A stretch of 64,000 bases of DNA. Source: Spirochaetaceae bacterium. GTDB taxonomy: Bacteria; Spirochaetota; Spirochaetia; Treponematales; Rectinemataceae. The DNA is taken from positions 25,443-89,442 of the forward strand of contig JANXYO010000007.1 in the NCBI GenBank assembly GCA_025356015.1, in the 5' to 3' direction. The notes beneath the pieces are model-generated. The model worked only from the letters and a program-made list of their open reading frames with translations. It was not told the origin of the DNA and ran no database searches. The translations under genes and the position numbers were made by a program. Positions 50,353 to 60,625 of the stretch are shown here, piece after piece (the stretch's first letter is position 1; each line of letters starts with the position of its first letter).

Positions 50353-53214
50353 CTATAGCGTGGCGCCGAGGGCAAAGGCAATACGCAGCGGCCCGCCCGA
50401 ATAGGAGCTCTGGAAGGCCCACGATGCCTCGAGCGAGGCGTGGAGACGCAGGTCGGTCGCCATGCCGACCAGGGGACTGCCCTCGAGCTCGAGGGCCCCG
50501 AAGGCCGAGGAGAGGTAGAGGCTCCCGGCATCGAGGCCCAGATCCTGGCCCAGGGCCGCTCCCCGCAGGCCTCCTCGGATCCGCGCGCGCTGGAAATACA
50601 GGGGTCCGCCCAGTGGCCTTCCCTGGAGCTCAAGGCTCGCGAGGACGAGGGAAGCCTGAAGCGAGGCGTAAAGCCTCGCGCTGGGCCTGAGCCTCGAATA
50701 CTCGGCGTAGACCGGATAGCGCGGATCAAGGGCCGAGCCGTAGATGAGGCCGCCCGCGACCAAGCCCCTGTCTCCGGGGCCGAAAAGGAGGGAGGGATCG
50801 AGGGAAAGTGCGGCGTTGGCGATGAGGGAGAGGCCGAGGAAGCGGGACTCAAGGTCGGCCCCCGTCTCGACAGAGAGGGCGGGGGGGCCGGCCACCGCGG
50901 GCCTGAGGAGGCCCTCCCCGTCGAGGGACAGCCGCATGGCCGCACCCTCGCCCAGGTAGGGCGGGAAGGGGAGGGTCCTGCGGTCTGAGGCGCTGAGCTG
51001 GAGGCCGGCCGCGGCGCTGGAGGCCGACCATGGCTGTGAGTAGGCGGCGCCCTCCTCGAAGCTTGAATGGGCTGAAAGGGCCACGCGGGTCTCGAGGCCG
51101 ATCCTCCTGCGCGCTGGCAGGAAGCTCCATTCCCGCGAGAGGCTCATGACGATGCCGCTCGAGCGCGTGAATGGGGCCTGGCTTTCGCTGAACTGGTCGC
51201 TCAAGCCCAGGCCCAGGGTCCAGGGAAGGAGGCCGAGGCTGAGCTCGAGGTCGAGGTCGAGGGCGCGAGGATCCCAGGCGTACTGGATGTTCGCGAGCCA
51301 GGAAAGGCGGCCCGCGATGTCGGCGCCTAGGAGGACGAGGCCGGCCGCGCCGAGGTCGGCCCTCACGGAAGGGAAACGGAAGCTGCGGGCGAGGAGGGGG
51401 AAGGCCGGGGCGCGCTCCGGGGCGGCGAGGGAGGCGAGGGCCGCAGGGGCGGCGAAGGAGGGGTCGAGGGGGGCCCAGGCGGCCTCGCCCTTCCTCAGGG
51501 CCAGGGCCGGGTTCGATGCGGGATACCTGCAGGGATACTCCCCTTGCGAGAATCGCCCAACGTAGATGACTTCCGAGGCGCCTGCGATCGCGGGCTGGAG
51601 GACCGATCCGGAGAGCTCCAGTTCCTGGCGGAAGACGGAGGGACCCTGTCCGCCGGGCGGGCTATCCTCGACGATCGCGAGGCGGCAGAGGCTGTTGGCC
51701 GGGGCGAAGCTCAGCGCGAGGCGCGTGGTACCGCCTAGGCTGGCGGCGGGAGCCAGGCTGAGGGAACGCAGCTGCTCGAGGGGGAGGCCGGGCATGAGGG
51801 TCTCGACCCTGCCCGATTGGGCATCGACGCGCACCAGGAGGCTGCGGCCCGCGACGCGGGCCAGGCAGTACACCGTCTTTCCGTCGGGGGAGCAGGGCTG
51901 GGAGTAGGAGCGCTCGCTTCCCCCGCGCAGCAGGACCCTTCGATCCTGTCCCCTGACGAGGACGAGGTCGCTCCGGTAGCCCTCGGCCGAGATCGCGACC
52001 AGTGCCTCCGCTCCCGCGTAGGCCGCCTCGCGGAGGCCGCGAAGCTCGCCGCCCTTGAATCGGCCTGTGCCTGTGTCGACGCTGACAACGAGGGGGACCT
52101 CGATGCCCTCGACCACCCTCGACCAGGAGACAAGGAGCCTGGCTCCGTCGCCCGAGAGGTCGAGGCGCTCGATCGCGCCGTCGGCCTCGAAGAGGGTGCT
52201 GGTCCGGCCCTTCCCCAAGGGCCGCGACAGCACGGCGCCGGCGCCCGAGTCCACCCAGTACAGGATGCCATTGCCAGTGGCCATGGCCGGGATGATCCCC
52301 GGAAGGCCAGCGAGCCTCTCGGTCTCCATGACGACGGGCTCTCGCGGCACCATCGAGGAACGGAACTCCGACCAGGCCTGAACCAGCGTCATCCCGTAGG
52401 TCCCCTCGAAGGCGCCCTTCATGAAGAGGCCGCCCTCGGCACCAGAAAAGATGTTGCCCCGGCCCAGCCTGGTCCAGAGCTCGGCGTATTTCTCAGGTCC
52501 CGATGCGTCGATGAGACGCTTGGCGAAGAGACCGCCGTAGATGTAGGGGAGCTCGCCGAAGGGGTATTCGTCCCATGCTCCCGCGGCGGCCCAGAAATTC
52601 TTGAAGCGGTCCTGGAGCATGTCCTGCCTGAGCATCGCTATGGACATCGGGTCGTTGGCCCGTCCCGTGAGTCCATCCCTCCTCGTCTCCATGGCTACCG
52701 CCGCGCCCTCGACGAAGGAGGGCGGGGCCGTCCAGAGCCCGGGGGCGATGGGATCGCCCAAAAGGGCCGAGGCCCCCGCCCAGAAGGGCGAACGCGTGGA
52801 GAGGGAGAGGGCGTGGGTCAGCTCGTGGGTGAAGACTGCCCTGAGGTCGTCGTCGAGGGATCCCAGGGCGGTCGCGAGCCTCGTCGGCGCGACGAGGAGG
52901 GTGATCCGGTCCGAGGGGTAGGGGCTGAAGGAGCCATTGGTGCTCGCCACCCCGTCTGCCAGGATCAGGGGAAAGCGGCGCCCCGTTCCGCCCGGGAAGC
53001 GGGACGAGAGGTAGTCATAGGTCTCGTCGGCGAAGAGCGCGAGCCGGCCCGCCTCGGGGGCGAGCTCGGCCGGGAAATAGATGTCGAAGTGGGCTGTCGT
53101 TTGGAGATAGAGGGTCCTGCCAGGCGCGATGACCTGGGCCCCGGCGGCCAGGGAAGCGGCGAGGGCGAGGATGAGGATCGCCGTGAGGCGCCGGCCGCCT
53201 GGTCCCTCCCTCAC
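50353..53214 (-). CDS. Metallopeptidase-propeller-barrel outer-membrane protein
   Basis: 953 residues. A signal peptide (about 8-26) is followed by a peptidase domain with HELTH (H130, E131, H134) and a downstream Glu (E169 in PSFVEG), the pattern of a gluzincin. The middle (about 300-540) has repeated four-strand blades (for example [31 protein letters not shown]), a TolB/WD40-like propeller. The final 330 residues look like a membrane beta-barrel ending IAFALGATL. The GTG start overlaps the stop of the chemoreceptor gene (GTGA). I do not recognise a named family for the whole chain. An export or surface protease role is inferred. Confidence 0.65.
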   Translation of the reverse strand: MREGPGGRRLTAILILALAASLAAGAQVIAPGRTLYLQTTAHFDIYFPAELAPEAGRLALFADETYDYLSSRFPGGTGRRFPLILADGVASTNGSFSPYPSDRITLLVAPTRLATALGSLDDDLRAVFTHELTHALSLSTRSPFWAGASALLGDPIAPGLWTAPPSFVEGAAVAMETRRDGLTGRANDPMSIAMLRQDMLQDRFKNFWAAAGAWDEYPFGELPYIYGGLFAKRLIDASGPEKYAELWTRLGRGNIFSGAEGGLFMKGAFEGTYGMTLVQAWSEFRSSMVPREPVVMETERLAGLPGIIPAMATGNGILYWVDSGAGAVLSRPLGKGRTSTLFEADGAIERLDLSGDGARLLVSWSRVVEGIEVPLVVSVDTGTGRFKGGELRGLREAAYAGAEALVAISAEGYRSDLVLVRGQDRRVLLRGGSERSYSQPCSPDGKTVYCLARVAGRSLLVRVDAQSGRVETLMPGLPLEQLRSLSLAPAASLGGTTRLALSFAPANSLCRLAIVEDSPPGGQGPSVFRQELELSGSVLQPAIAGASEVIYVGRFSQGEYPCRYPASNPALALRKGEAAWAPLDPSFAAPAALASLAAPERAPAFPLLARSFRFPSVRADLGAAGLVLLGADIAGRLSWLANIQYAWDPRALDLDLELSLGLLPWTLGLGLSDQFSESQAPFTRSSGIVMSLSREWSFLPARRRIGLETRVALSAHSSFEEGAAYSQPWSASSAAAGLQLSASDRRTLPFPPYLGEGAAMRLSLDGEGLLRPAVAGPPALSVETGADLESRFLGLSLIANAALSLDPSLLFGPGDRGLVAGGLIYGSALDPRYPVYAEYSRLRPSARLYASLQASLVLASLELQGRPLGGPLYFQRARIRGGLRGAALGQDLGLDAGSLYLSSAFGALELEGSPLVGMATDLRLHASLEASWAFQSSYSGGPLRIAFALGATL

Positions 53215-55085
53215 TTCCTCGCAGCCTCGCTGGAGACCTTGAACTGGGCGACTATCGCCTGGAGGGTGCGGACCGATTCCGAGTTCTTGGTCCCCGAGGC
53301 CGAGATCGCCTCGGCCGCCTTGTAGATCTCCCCCATGCCCAGGCTCATCTCCTCCATGCCGTGCTTGGTCTCGGCCGTGATGTCGGCCACCCTGCGCATC
53401 GCGTCGCTGATGGCTCCGACCCTGGTGTTCATATCGCTCGACGAGCCGCGGACGTCCTCGGTCGTGCCGATCAGGGAACCGAGGGCCTCGAGGATCTGCT
53501 TCGCGCCCACCGAGAGCTCGCTGGTGGCGGCCTTCATCTCCGACATGGAGAAGGCCACCTCCTTGATGCGCTCGACGATGCTGTTGAACACAAGGCCAGT
53601 CCTCGAGGTGCTCGCCGCGGAGACCTTGATGAACTCGTCCACCAGCTTGAGCGAGTCCGCGACCGTCGTGGCGCTCTCGGCGCTCGACTCGGCGAGGTTG
53701 CGTATCTCGTCGGCGACGACGGCGAAGCCCTTGCCGAACTCTCCGGCGTGGGCGGCCTCGATCGCGGCGTTCATGGCGAGGAGGTTGGTCTTCGAGGCGA
53801 TGTCCTGGATGATCTGCACCATCTCCATGATGACGCTCGCCGAGTCGGCGACCTTGTTGATGCCGCGCTCGGTCTCCTCCATCTCGGTCTGGCCCTCGAG
53901 GGCCGAGGTCTCGAGCTCGTTGGCGATCTGCAGCTTCTCCTCGGCGGCGTCGGCGATGTTGTGGATGGACGCGCTCATCTCCTCGATGCTTGCGCTCGAC
54001 TCGTTGATCGCCGATGCCTGGTCCTGGATGAGGACGGTGAGCCTCGAGATGAGCTCCTTGACCTCGCCGGCCGAGCGTGCGCTGTCCGATACCTCGGCGT
54101 CGAGCTTGACCATCCTGTCCTTCATGCTCTCGGTGTTGGTCCGTATCTCGTGGAGGCTCGCCGCTGTCTCCTCCGAGCTCGAGGCGAGGTTCTCCGAGAG
54201 CTCCTCGGTGCCCTCGGTCACCCGCTTCACGTCGTGGACTATGCCCTCGAGCCTGCCGATGAAGTCGTCGAAAAAGCCCGCGACCCTGCCGATCTCGTCC
54301 CTCTGATCGACCATGGTGCGGACGGTGAGGTCTCCCGTGGCGGCCTGCTGGAAGGCCCGGGCATAGTCGTAGAGGGGGCGCAGGACCAGGCGGATGAGGA
54401 AGGTGAGGGCCAGGCCGAGCGCCGCCATGGTGAGGAGGGTAAAGAGGGCGATGTCAAAGACGGCCCTGGCCTGGACCTTCTTCGCCGGGGCGAGGGAGGA
54501 GACGATCTCGAAGGCTCCGTGGACCTCGCCAACCTTCCAGCCTTCCCTGATCCCACCGATGGGATCGGTGGAACCGGCAGGGTCTCCGTGGCAGAGCATG
54601 CACTCCTCGGTGAGCTTGATGGGGCGGAAATAGTGGATCTCATCCGACTCATATATCGTCAGCTCGGGGATGCTGCCTGCCTCGAGCTTGTGGAGCGCAT
54701 CGATCTCGACGTCCACGGGCTCGTTGGCCGGGTTTCGCGGCTTGAACTTGGGGACATGGAACTCGTATTGCCCGGCTTCGGCATTCTTTGAGGCCACCTC
54801 GATGGCCGTGAGGATGGGCACCGCGAGGAGGGTCTTCTGCCGGTCTTCCTTGGCCGCGAGCTGGGCGAGGTCGACCATGATGCCCGATTTGAGGCGGAGG
54901 GCCATGGCATCTCTCGTTGCCTCGGCGGTGAGGACAATGGCCCGGCTCTTCTCCAGGATCGCCGCCTCGGCCTGTTTGGTGATATCTCGTATATACATCT
55001 GGGATATGAGCAAAGCGAGCAGGAGGATGCCTCCGAGGGCGAGGCTCAGTACCTTTACCTTGAGACTGAGGTCGCGGAACCGCAT
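53211..55085 (-). CDS. Methyl-accepting chemotaxis protein with c-type haem-binding sensor domain
   Basis: 624-residue receptor. Transmembrane segments lie at about 10-32 and 208-233. The periplasmic part has a CxxCH haem-c motif in [10 protein letters not shown] (C162, C165, H166), as in the Tll0287-like/DUF3365 family, so redox or gas sensing is likely. A HAMP region follows (to about 290). The cytoplasmic signalling hairpin contains [18 protein letters not shown] plus AHAGE, the universal MCP tip. The ATG at 55085 has GGGAGG upstream and a TATACT -10 about 30 nt before. Confidence 0.9.
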   Translation of the reverse strand: MRFRDLSLKVKVLSLALGGILLLALLISQMYIRDITKQAEAAILEKSRAIVLTAEATRDAMALRLKSGIMVDLAQLAAKEDRQKTLLAVPILTAIEVASKNAEAGQYEFHVPKFKPRNPANEPVDVEIDALHKLEAGSIPELTIYESDEIHYFRPIKLTEECMLCHGDPAGSTDPIGGIREGWKVGEVHGAFEIVSSLAPAKKVQARAVFDIALFTLLTMAALGLALTFLIRLVLRPLYDYARAFQQAATGDLTVRTMVDQRDEIGRVAGFFDDFIGRLEGIVHDVKRVTEGTEELSENLASSSEETAASLHEIRTNTESMKDRMVKLDAEVSDSARSAGEVKELISRLTVLIQDQASAINESSASIEEMSASIHNIADAAEEKLQIANELETSALEGQTEMEETERGINKVADSASVIMEMVQIIQDIASKTNLLAMNAAIEAAHAGEFGKGFAVVADEIRNLAESSAESATTVADSLKLVDEFIKVSAASTSRTGLVFNSIVERIKEVAFSMSEMKAATSELSVGAKQILEALGSLIGTTEDVRGSSSDMNTRVGAISDAMRRVADITAETKHGMEEMSLGMGEIYKAAEAISASGTKNSESVRTLQAIVAQFKVSSEAARK

Positions 55086-55184
55086 TGAGTCCTCCCTGCT
55101 TGTGTCGTGCTCACCCGCAGTATAGAACGCGGCGACCCCGACCCACAAGGATATTTTGATCGAGCCGGCTGCCCAGGGAGAGCC

Positions 55185-55207
55185 GCTTTGCGGTATAGAC
55201 GCAAAGC
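55185..55207. repeat. Perfect 8-bp inverted repeat in the divergent promoter region
   Basis: GCTTTGCG (55185-55192) and CGCAAAGC (55200-55207) flank GTATAGA. The loop contains a possible -10 (TATAGA), so the palindrome may be an operator. It lies between the chemoreceptor gene (minus) and the Glu/Ala-rich protein gene (plus). Confidence 0.5.
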
Positions 55208-55282
55208 TAGGGTTCCGATATTCAATGGAGGAACTAGGGTGCCGGCTGCGAAGGCGGCGAGGGACTAAAAGGCGACCATTCG

Positions 55283-58200
55283 ATGACCGTGGGCCAGAAA
55301 GCCAGTGTAAGCCTCCTCGTTGCCGTGCTCCTCTTCGCGGCATTGACCGTAGCGGCCTTCTCGGGCCTCTTCCGAATCATCGAGTCCAATTTCTTCAATC
55401 CCTCCATAACCAGGGCCCTCGAGGCCGACCTTGGCAAGATCGCCGCCGAGTCGGACCGCTATCATGTCCTCAACCTCGAGAAATTCGCCGCCGTACTCGC
55501 CCAGGATCCTGTCAAGCGCAGCTTCCTCCCCAACACGAGCTCAAGCGATTCTTTCGACCGCGAGAACCTCTTCGGCAGGCTCCAGGAGGAGACAGTCGGC
55601 CTCGTCGGACTGCGCCTCATCGACGCGAACGGCAAGCGGATCCATTTCAGCACCTTCGCCGAGGACGTGATAAAGCGAAGCGAGCTCCAGAGGGTCTACC
55701 GCAACTATGGAGAGGGACCCGGTGGTGCGGCGAATTTCGCCCCCCCCGCGGGCGGGACTCCGGCCCCAGCCGCCGCGGCCCCGCCGGCGGCCGCCCAGGG
55801 CGTGCGAGCCGCTCTGGGCGACATACCCTATGGGGACATCGCCGCCCCCGAGGGTTCCAAGGGCGGAATCCGAATCGATCCCGCCACCGGACGTTTTGTC
55901 TACTCCCTTCCCTTTGTAGACAGCTTCGGAGTCTACAGGGGCAGCGCCGTCTTCATGGTCTCCCAGGACGGGCTCATCAGCCTTCTCATCAAGGACGGCC
56001 TGCTTTCGGTCGGAGACATAGCGGTGCCTGCAGCCGACAAGGGCCTCCTCCTGCGCGCCCCCGGGGCCGGCCGCGCCAGGATCGCCGCCCTAGTGGGCGA
56101 TCGCTGGGCCTCCTCGATCGGGGACAAGCCGATGGAGATCGCGGCCTCGGGGCCCGATTCCACGGTGAGCGAATCCTACTGGCTCTTTTCGAGGGCCACG
56201 GCGAAGGCCGGCCTTGTCGGCTTCGTCACCCCGGCCAGCGCCTTCCTGCTTCCGAACTCCATGCGCTGGCTCCTCCTTGCCTCATTTTTCGTCACCGCCT
56301 ACCTCCTGACCTTCCTCCTCCTCAATCTCAGACCGGATCGCATGACCCTGCTATCCGACCGCATCAAGCGCTTCCAGATCACACTCCTCGAGGAATACCT
56401 CGACAACAAGTCAGACCTCGATTTCGGCCGCTGGACCCGCGAGCTCGAATCGAGACGGGGCGAGGTCAAGGGCGAGATCAAGCGCTCTGTCGGCCGCGTC
56501 AGGAAGAACCGCGAGGGCGAGATCGACGAGCTCATCGACAAGAGCTGGGACGAGATCCTCTCGATCCTCGGCGGCCGGGCCGAGGCTGCCCTGCCGGCGA
56601 CTTCGGTCAACCTCAAGGAGATCGAGCGCCTCCTCGGCGAAGCCCTTAAGGGGGGAAGCTTCGTCCTTCCGGCCGCTGCCATCGTCCAGGCCACGGGCCC
56701 CCAGACCGGCCGGCCGAGCCCAGAGCCTGCACCCCAGGGACTGGCCCAGACCGAGAGCGCCGAGGAGATGGAAGAACTCGCCGAGGCCGAGGAAGCCGAG
56801 GAAGCCGAGGAAGCCGAAGAGCTCGGCGAGGCCGAGGAAGTCGCCGAAGCGGAGGCAGTCGAGGAGGCCGAGGAGCTCGAGGAAGTCGAGGAGGCCGAGG
56901 AAGTCGAGGAGGCCGAGGCAGCCGAGGAGCTCGAGGAGGCCGAGGAAGTCGAGGAGGCTGAGGCAGCCGAAGAGCTCGGCGAGGCCGAGGAAGTCGCCGA
57001 AGCGGAGGCGGTCGAGGCAGCCGAGGAGATCGGCGAGCCTGCGGCGTTGCTGGCAGAACATGAATCCGAGGAAAAGCTAGAGCTCTCTGAGGCCGAGGAA
57101 GAAGAGGAGATCGCAGAGGCCGAGTCGGTCGATGAAGTCGTGGAGGCCGAAGAGATCGGCGAGGCCGAGGAAGCCACCGAAGCGGAGGCAGTCGAGGCAG
57201 TCGAGGCAGTCGAAGAGCTTGGCGAGGCCGAGGAAGTCGTGGAGGCCGAGGCAGCCGCCGAAGCGGAGGTGGTCGAGGAAGTCGAGGCAGTCGAGGCAGT
57301 CGAAGAGATCGGCGAGGCCGAGGAAATCGATGTAGCCGGGGAAGTCGAGACTCTCGAAGAGCTCGCCGGGGAAATCGAGGAAGTCGAAGCCTTCGAGGAC
57401 GGAGAAGACGGCATTTCCGCGCCCTGGGGCGAGGGCATGGCCTCCGTTTCCTCATCAGGGGCTGGCAGCGCCTACGAGCTCGCCACCGACGAGGATGATG
57501 ACATCCCCGTCATTCCGGAATCGTGGGGACTCGAGCTCGTCGATGATACCGACTCATACCTCATAGGCTTCGTCGAATCGGTCGACGAGGCGAGCATCGA
57601 GGAGCTCGATGCCATCGACGCCGGGCCCGAGATCCTTAGCGAGGCCTACAGCGAGTATTCAGATACCGACTCAGGTCCCGAGCTCATCCTTGACGGCATC
57701 GAGCCCGCGCAGGACAAGTCGGGACTCGGGGATATCGAGGAGGTCGAGTTCGAGCTTCTCCTCTCCACCCTCGACCTCTCGCGGCTCGAGCAGTGGCAGG
57801 AAGGGCCGGCCGGAGCCGGGGAGGCAGACGCTACCCGGTACATCGAGGACGTGCTCGAGCTCGAGGAGACGGCAGAGGCTGCCAGGACCGAGGAGGACTT
57901 GGCCCAGGATTTCGTCGGGGAGCGAACCTTCCGCAGGTCTGAGGACCAGGCCGCCGCGGGAGAAGCCGACGACTCAGCCCTCATGGCCGGAGAGATCCCG
58001 ATGCTCAGCGAGGAGATGCGCGACCTCCTCGAGTTCCTTCCCAGTGTCGAGGCCGACGAGGGCCAGGTCAGCGAGATCGGCGACTACCTTGGCCCCTTCA
58101 TCGCATGGTCTCCGACCGCACGCGGCCCCGGCGGCGTGCAGGAGGCCGTCGAGGAATTGCCGGTCATCGGCGAGGGCGAGCCCTGGGCCGAGGCCGAATA

Positions 58201-58384
58201 TCTCGAGGAGACCCAGTTTCCCGAGAGCGATGCCGAAGAGGAGAACCCGGTCGAGGGAGGAGAAGGCGCGATCATCTACCGGGACGGGATATACCAGCTC
58301 AATCCCGACTTCAAGCCGGGGCCCGTTCCCCGCGACGGAGAGCTCGGGAGCCTGGTCGACTCCGTGCTTGGTTCCTCCGATTAG
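55283..58384 (+). CDS. Large membrane protein with Glu/Ala-rich repeat region
   Basis: 1033 residues. Transmembrane helix 1 is at about 8-30, and helix 2 at 327-350. Between them is an extracytoplasmic domain with an sCache-like opening ([20 protein letters not shown]) and a Pro/Ala linker. The cytoplasmic part has a charged coiled-coil stretch (about 355-440), then residues about 491-709 are almost only Glu, Ala, Val and Leu/Gly in EAEE/EVEEAE-type repeats. The last 320 residues are acidic and non-repetitive ([18 protein letters not shown]). I recognise no catalytic domain. It may be a signalling or envelope scaffold. The ATG at 55283 has only a weak SD. Confidence 0.75.
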   Translation: MTVGQKASVSLLVAVLLFAALTVAAFSGLFRIIESNFFNPSITRALEADLGKIAAESDRYHVLNLEKFAAVLAQDPVKRSFLPNTSSSDSFDRENLFGRLQEETVGLVGLRLIDANGKRIHFSTFAEDVIKRSELQRVYRNYGEGPGGAANFAPPAGGTPAPAAAAPPAAAQGVRAALGDIPYGDIAAPEGSKGGIRIDPATGRFVYSLPFVDSFGVYRGSAVFMVSQDGLISLLIKDGLLSVGDIAVPAADKGLLLRAPGAGRARIAALVGDRWASSIGDKPMEIAASGPDSTVSESYWLFSRATAKAGLVGFVTPASAFLLPNSMRWLLLASFFVTAYLLTFLLLNLRPDRMTLLSDRIKRFQITLLEEYLDNKSDLDFGRWTRELESRRGEVKGEIKRSVGRVRKNREGEIDELIDKSWDEILSILGGRAEAALPATSVNLKEIERLLGEALKGGSFVLPAAAIVQATGPQTGRPSPEPAPQGLAQTESAEEMEELAEAEEAEEAEEAEELGEAEEVAEAEAVEEAEELEEVEEAEEVEEAEAAEELEEAEEVEEAEAAEELGEAEEVAEAEAVEAAEEIGEPAALLAEHESEEKLELSEAEEEEEIAEAESVDEVVEAEEIGEAEEATEAEAVEAVEAVEELGEAEEVVEAEAAAEAEVVEEVEAVEAVEEIGEAEEIDVAGEVETLEELAGEIEEVEAFEDGEDGISAPWGEGMASVSSSGAGSAYELATDEDDDIPVIPESWGLELVDDTDSYLIGFVESVDEASIEELDAIDAGPEILSEAYSEYSDTDSGPELILDGIEPAQDKSGLGDIEEVEFELLLSTLDLSRLEQWQEGPAGAGEADATRYIEDVLELEETAEAARTEEDLAQDFVGERTFRRSEDQAAAGEADDSALMAGEIPMLSEEMRDLLEFLPSVEADEGQVSEIGDYLGPFIAWSPTARGPGGVQEAVEELPVIGEGEPWAEAEYLEETQFPESDAEEENPVEGGEGAIIYRDGIYQLNPDFKPGPVPRDGELGSLVDSVLGSSD

Positions 58385-58412
58385 CCCCGGGTGGCCCACC
58401 GGCCCCAAGCCC

Positions 58413-58442
58413 TTGACCATTGCGGCACCCTCCGTCTAGGGT
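58413..58442 (+). promoter_or_regulatory. Promoter of the leaderless operon starting at 58450
   Basis: TTGACC (58413-58418), an 18-bp spacer and TAGGGT (58437-58442). The ATG at 58450 is 7 nt after the -10, and there is no SD. Confidence 0.5.
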
Positions 58443-58449
58443 AACTTCG

Positions 58450-58701
58450 ATGAGCAGATCGACGCTCGAGCGCGGCCCAATCCGAAGGGCACTTGGCCTT
58501 GCAGGTGCAGCGGCAATCCTCATCGGCGTATCGGCGGCGATCGTATACCCTATCTGGCTGCTCGCCACCACAAGACCCTCTATCTTCTCCGGGATCGTCC
58601 TCCTGTCAGTCACGGCTCTGGTTGTCGCCCTGGTGGCGCGCAGGCTTATTGCCCGTCTCGGGCACAGGCTCTGGAGCCGGAAAAGGGGAAGCGGGAATTG
58701 A
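58450..58701 (+). CDS. Small membrane protein of unknown function
   Basis: 83 residues with two hydrophobic helices (about 20-42 and 45-65) and a basic C-terminus. No family recognised. Its stop overlaps the TTG start of the M23 peptidase gene. It opens the seven-gene operon, which runs to 63781 with frequent 4-nt overlaps. Confidence 0.6.
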   Translation: MSRSTLERGPIRRALGLAGAAAILIGVSAAIVYPIWLLATTRPSIFSGIVLLSVTALVVALVARRLIARLGHRLWSRKRGSGN

Positions 58702-59621
58702 GCCGTATCGTGCAACGCCTGCGCCGGCTCGCTATGGTTTCTGTCATCATCCTGTGCTTCCGCTTCGCCCAGGCCCAGACGGCCGGAACCGCCTGGCCCG
58801 AGCTTGGCAGCCTCGGTCCCGACGACCTCATGTTCCGCCAGCACCAGGAACAGCTGGCGGCGTCCTACGCCGCTCTAAGCTCGGGGAAGAATGTCCCCGA
58901 CCTCGTCGTCTACTCCTACCGGGTCGTGAAGACCGTGGACCTGTTCTCCCTCGCCGCCCGCCTCAACCTGCCCTACGAGACCCTCGCCACCTTCAACCAT
59001 CTGGACAGGGTCCGGGAATTCCTCTCTGGCGAGCGGGTCCTCGCGCCCTCGATTCCCGGCATCTTCGTCCCGGAGCAACCCAGGTCCGACCTTGATTTCC
59101 TCATCTCCTACCGTGGGACCAAGGATACAAGCCTTCTGGCGGCGGGCGAGGCCAGGGAGGGGAGGATCCTCTTCTATGCGGGTGCCCGCTTCAATCCCGA
59201 GGAGAGGGCCCTCTTCCTCGGCCTCCTCTTCCGCTTTCCTCTGCCCATGGGGCGGCTCACCTCGGGTTTCGGCATCCGCGAGAGCCCGATCAGCCACAAA
59301 CTCGCCAAGCACGAGGGAATAGACCTCGCCGCCCCGACAGGCACCGATGTCTACGCCGCACGGGATGGCCGGGTCTCTGAGACGGGGGTCGACTCCGTCC
59401 TCGGCCAGTACATAGTGCTCTCGCACGACGGGGGCTGGTCCACGGTCTACGGACATCTCTCGGCGAGGCGGGTGCGGTTGAACGACAAGGTCGAATCGGG
59501 TATGATAATCGGCAACGTGGGGTCGACGGGGGAGTCAACTGGCCCCCACCTCCATTTCGAGGTACGGAACCGCGGCGAAGCCCGCGATCCGGAGCCCCTC
59601 ATTCCCAAGGGGAAGCGATGA
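58698..59621 (+). CDS. M23-family metallopeptidase with LysM-like region
   Basis: 307-residue exported peptidoglycan endopeptidase or its activator. A signal peptide (VSVIILCFRFAQAQ) precedes a LysM-like segment (YRVVKTVDLFSLAARLNLPY). The M23 zinc site is H205-x3-D209 in HEGIDLA, with HLHFEV (H284, H286) at the end, as in lysostaphin-type enzymes. The TTG start overlaps the previous stop and its own stop overlaps the next ATG (ATGA). It may remodel the cell wall, as NlpD/EnvC-type proteins do. Confidence 0.9.
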   Translation: MSRIVQRLRRLAMVSVIILCFRFAQAQTAGTAWPELGSLGPDDLMFRQHQEQLAASYAALSSGKNVPDLVVYSYRVVKTVDLFSLAARLNLPYETLATFNHLDRVREFLSGERVLAPSIPGIFVPEQPRSDLDFLISYRGTKDTSLLAAGEAREGRILFYAGARFNPEERALFLGLLFRFPLPMGRLTSGFGIRESPISHKLAKHEGIDLAAPTGTDVYAARDGRVSETGVDSVLGQYIVLSHDGGWSTVYGHLSARRVRLNDKVESGMIIGNVGSTGESTGPHLHFEVRNRGEARDPEPLIPKGKR

Positions 59622-60625
59622 TCCGCCCGCGTCCACTCATCGTCGCGCTTGCGGCGACTGGCATCCTGGTCCGCGCCCTGTTCTGCGAGTCCGCCTCGGC
59701 CGAGGATCTGAGGACCCTGATAGCCGGATCAGTCGTCCTCTCCTCGGACAACCCCGATGGAAGCCGGCTCACCATGGGCTACAACGACGCGGTCTCCGTG
59801 AGCCTCTCCAGGGACTCCTCGTTCATACAGGGCATGGAGATCGAGCTCAAGGTCCCTGCGGTCGTAATGGCAGTCCCGGGCGGCTTCGCCTACGAGCTCT
59901 GGCGCAAGGTCGATCCCCTTCCCGACAAAAACAGGTTCGGCTATCGCGGCGAGCGCATCATCACCCAGCCCCTCCCGGCGCGGGCAGGCCTCGTCATCCA
60001 GGTCCCCATCAGAAAGGACCATAGCCTCAAGAGCGGACCCTACGCGACCCTCATGCCCGTCGTCGTCGAGGCGAAGGACTTTCCCTTCTTGTTCAAGCTC
60101 CTTCCTGTCTCGAAGGGCTTCTCGAACGAGGTCGAGACCGCCCAGTTCCAGGTGAGGGTCAGGCCCATCCTGACCGACGAGGGCGCCCTCGGCATAAGGC
60201 TCCGCTTCCCCGAGGGCCAGGCCGACAAGTCGCCTATCCTCGTCACGGTGGACGACAAGAAAGTCGATCCCGCCCTTACCCTCCTCCTCAAGACGGGGGT
60301 CCACCGGCTCCACCTCGCTTCCGAGAACTACCGTGAGGAAAACCGCTCCTTTGCCATAGAACAGGGCAAGACCCTCGAACTCGTTATCGAGCTCCAGGAC
60401 ACCACGCCCATCCTGCTCATCGAGGCACCCGATTCGGCCATCGTGAGCCTCGACGGCCAGAGGCTGGACCATGTCGCAAGGCCCCAGGTCCAGGTCGAGG
60501 CCGGGGAGCACAGCGCCACGTGCAGGATCGGGGACTACACGATAACGAGGAAGTTCACCGCCTACCGCGGCAAGACCTACCGCATGGTTCTCGCGATCGA
60601 CCTCCAGGTACAGGAGTCTCCATGA
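59618..60625 (+). CDS. Exported protein with PEGA-like C-terminal domain
   Basis: 335 residues with a signal peptide (residues about 8-28, ending SASAED). The first 210 residues are beta-rich and unrecognised. The C-terminal 65 residues (PDSAIVSLDGQRLDHV, VEAGEHSATCRIGDYT) resemble a PEGA-type surface domain. It lies between the M23 peptidase and a ROK protein with overlapping codons on both sides. A role in binding wall components is possible. Confidence 0.6.
   Translation: MIRPRPLIVALAATGILVRALFCESASAEDLRTLIAGSVVLSSDNPDGSRLTMGYNDAVSVSLSRDSSFIQGMEIELKVPAVVMAVPGGFAYELWRKVDPLPDKNRFGYRGERIITQPLPARAGLVIQVPIRKDHSLKSGPYATLMPVVVEAKDFPFLFKLLPVSKGFSNEVETAQFQVRVRPILTDEGALGIRLRFPEGQADKSPILVTVDDKKVDPALTLLLKTGVHRLHLASENYREENRSFAIEQGKTLELVIELQDTTPILLIEAPDSAIVSLDGQRLDHVARPQVQVEAGEHSATCRIGDYTITRKFTAYRGKTYRMVLAIDLQVQESP

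Noticed and set aside
56299..57438. Long Ser/Thr-rich open frames opposite the Glu/Ala repeat
   Set aside because: They are mirror products of the repeat DNA in a high-G+C gene, with no start signals or protein-like pattern.
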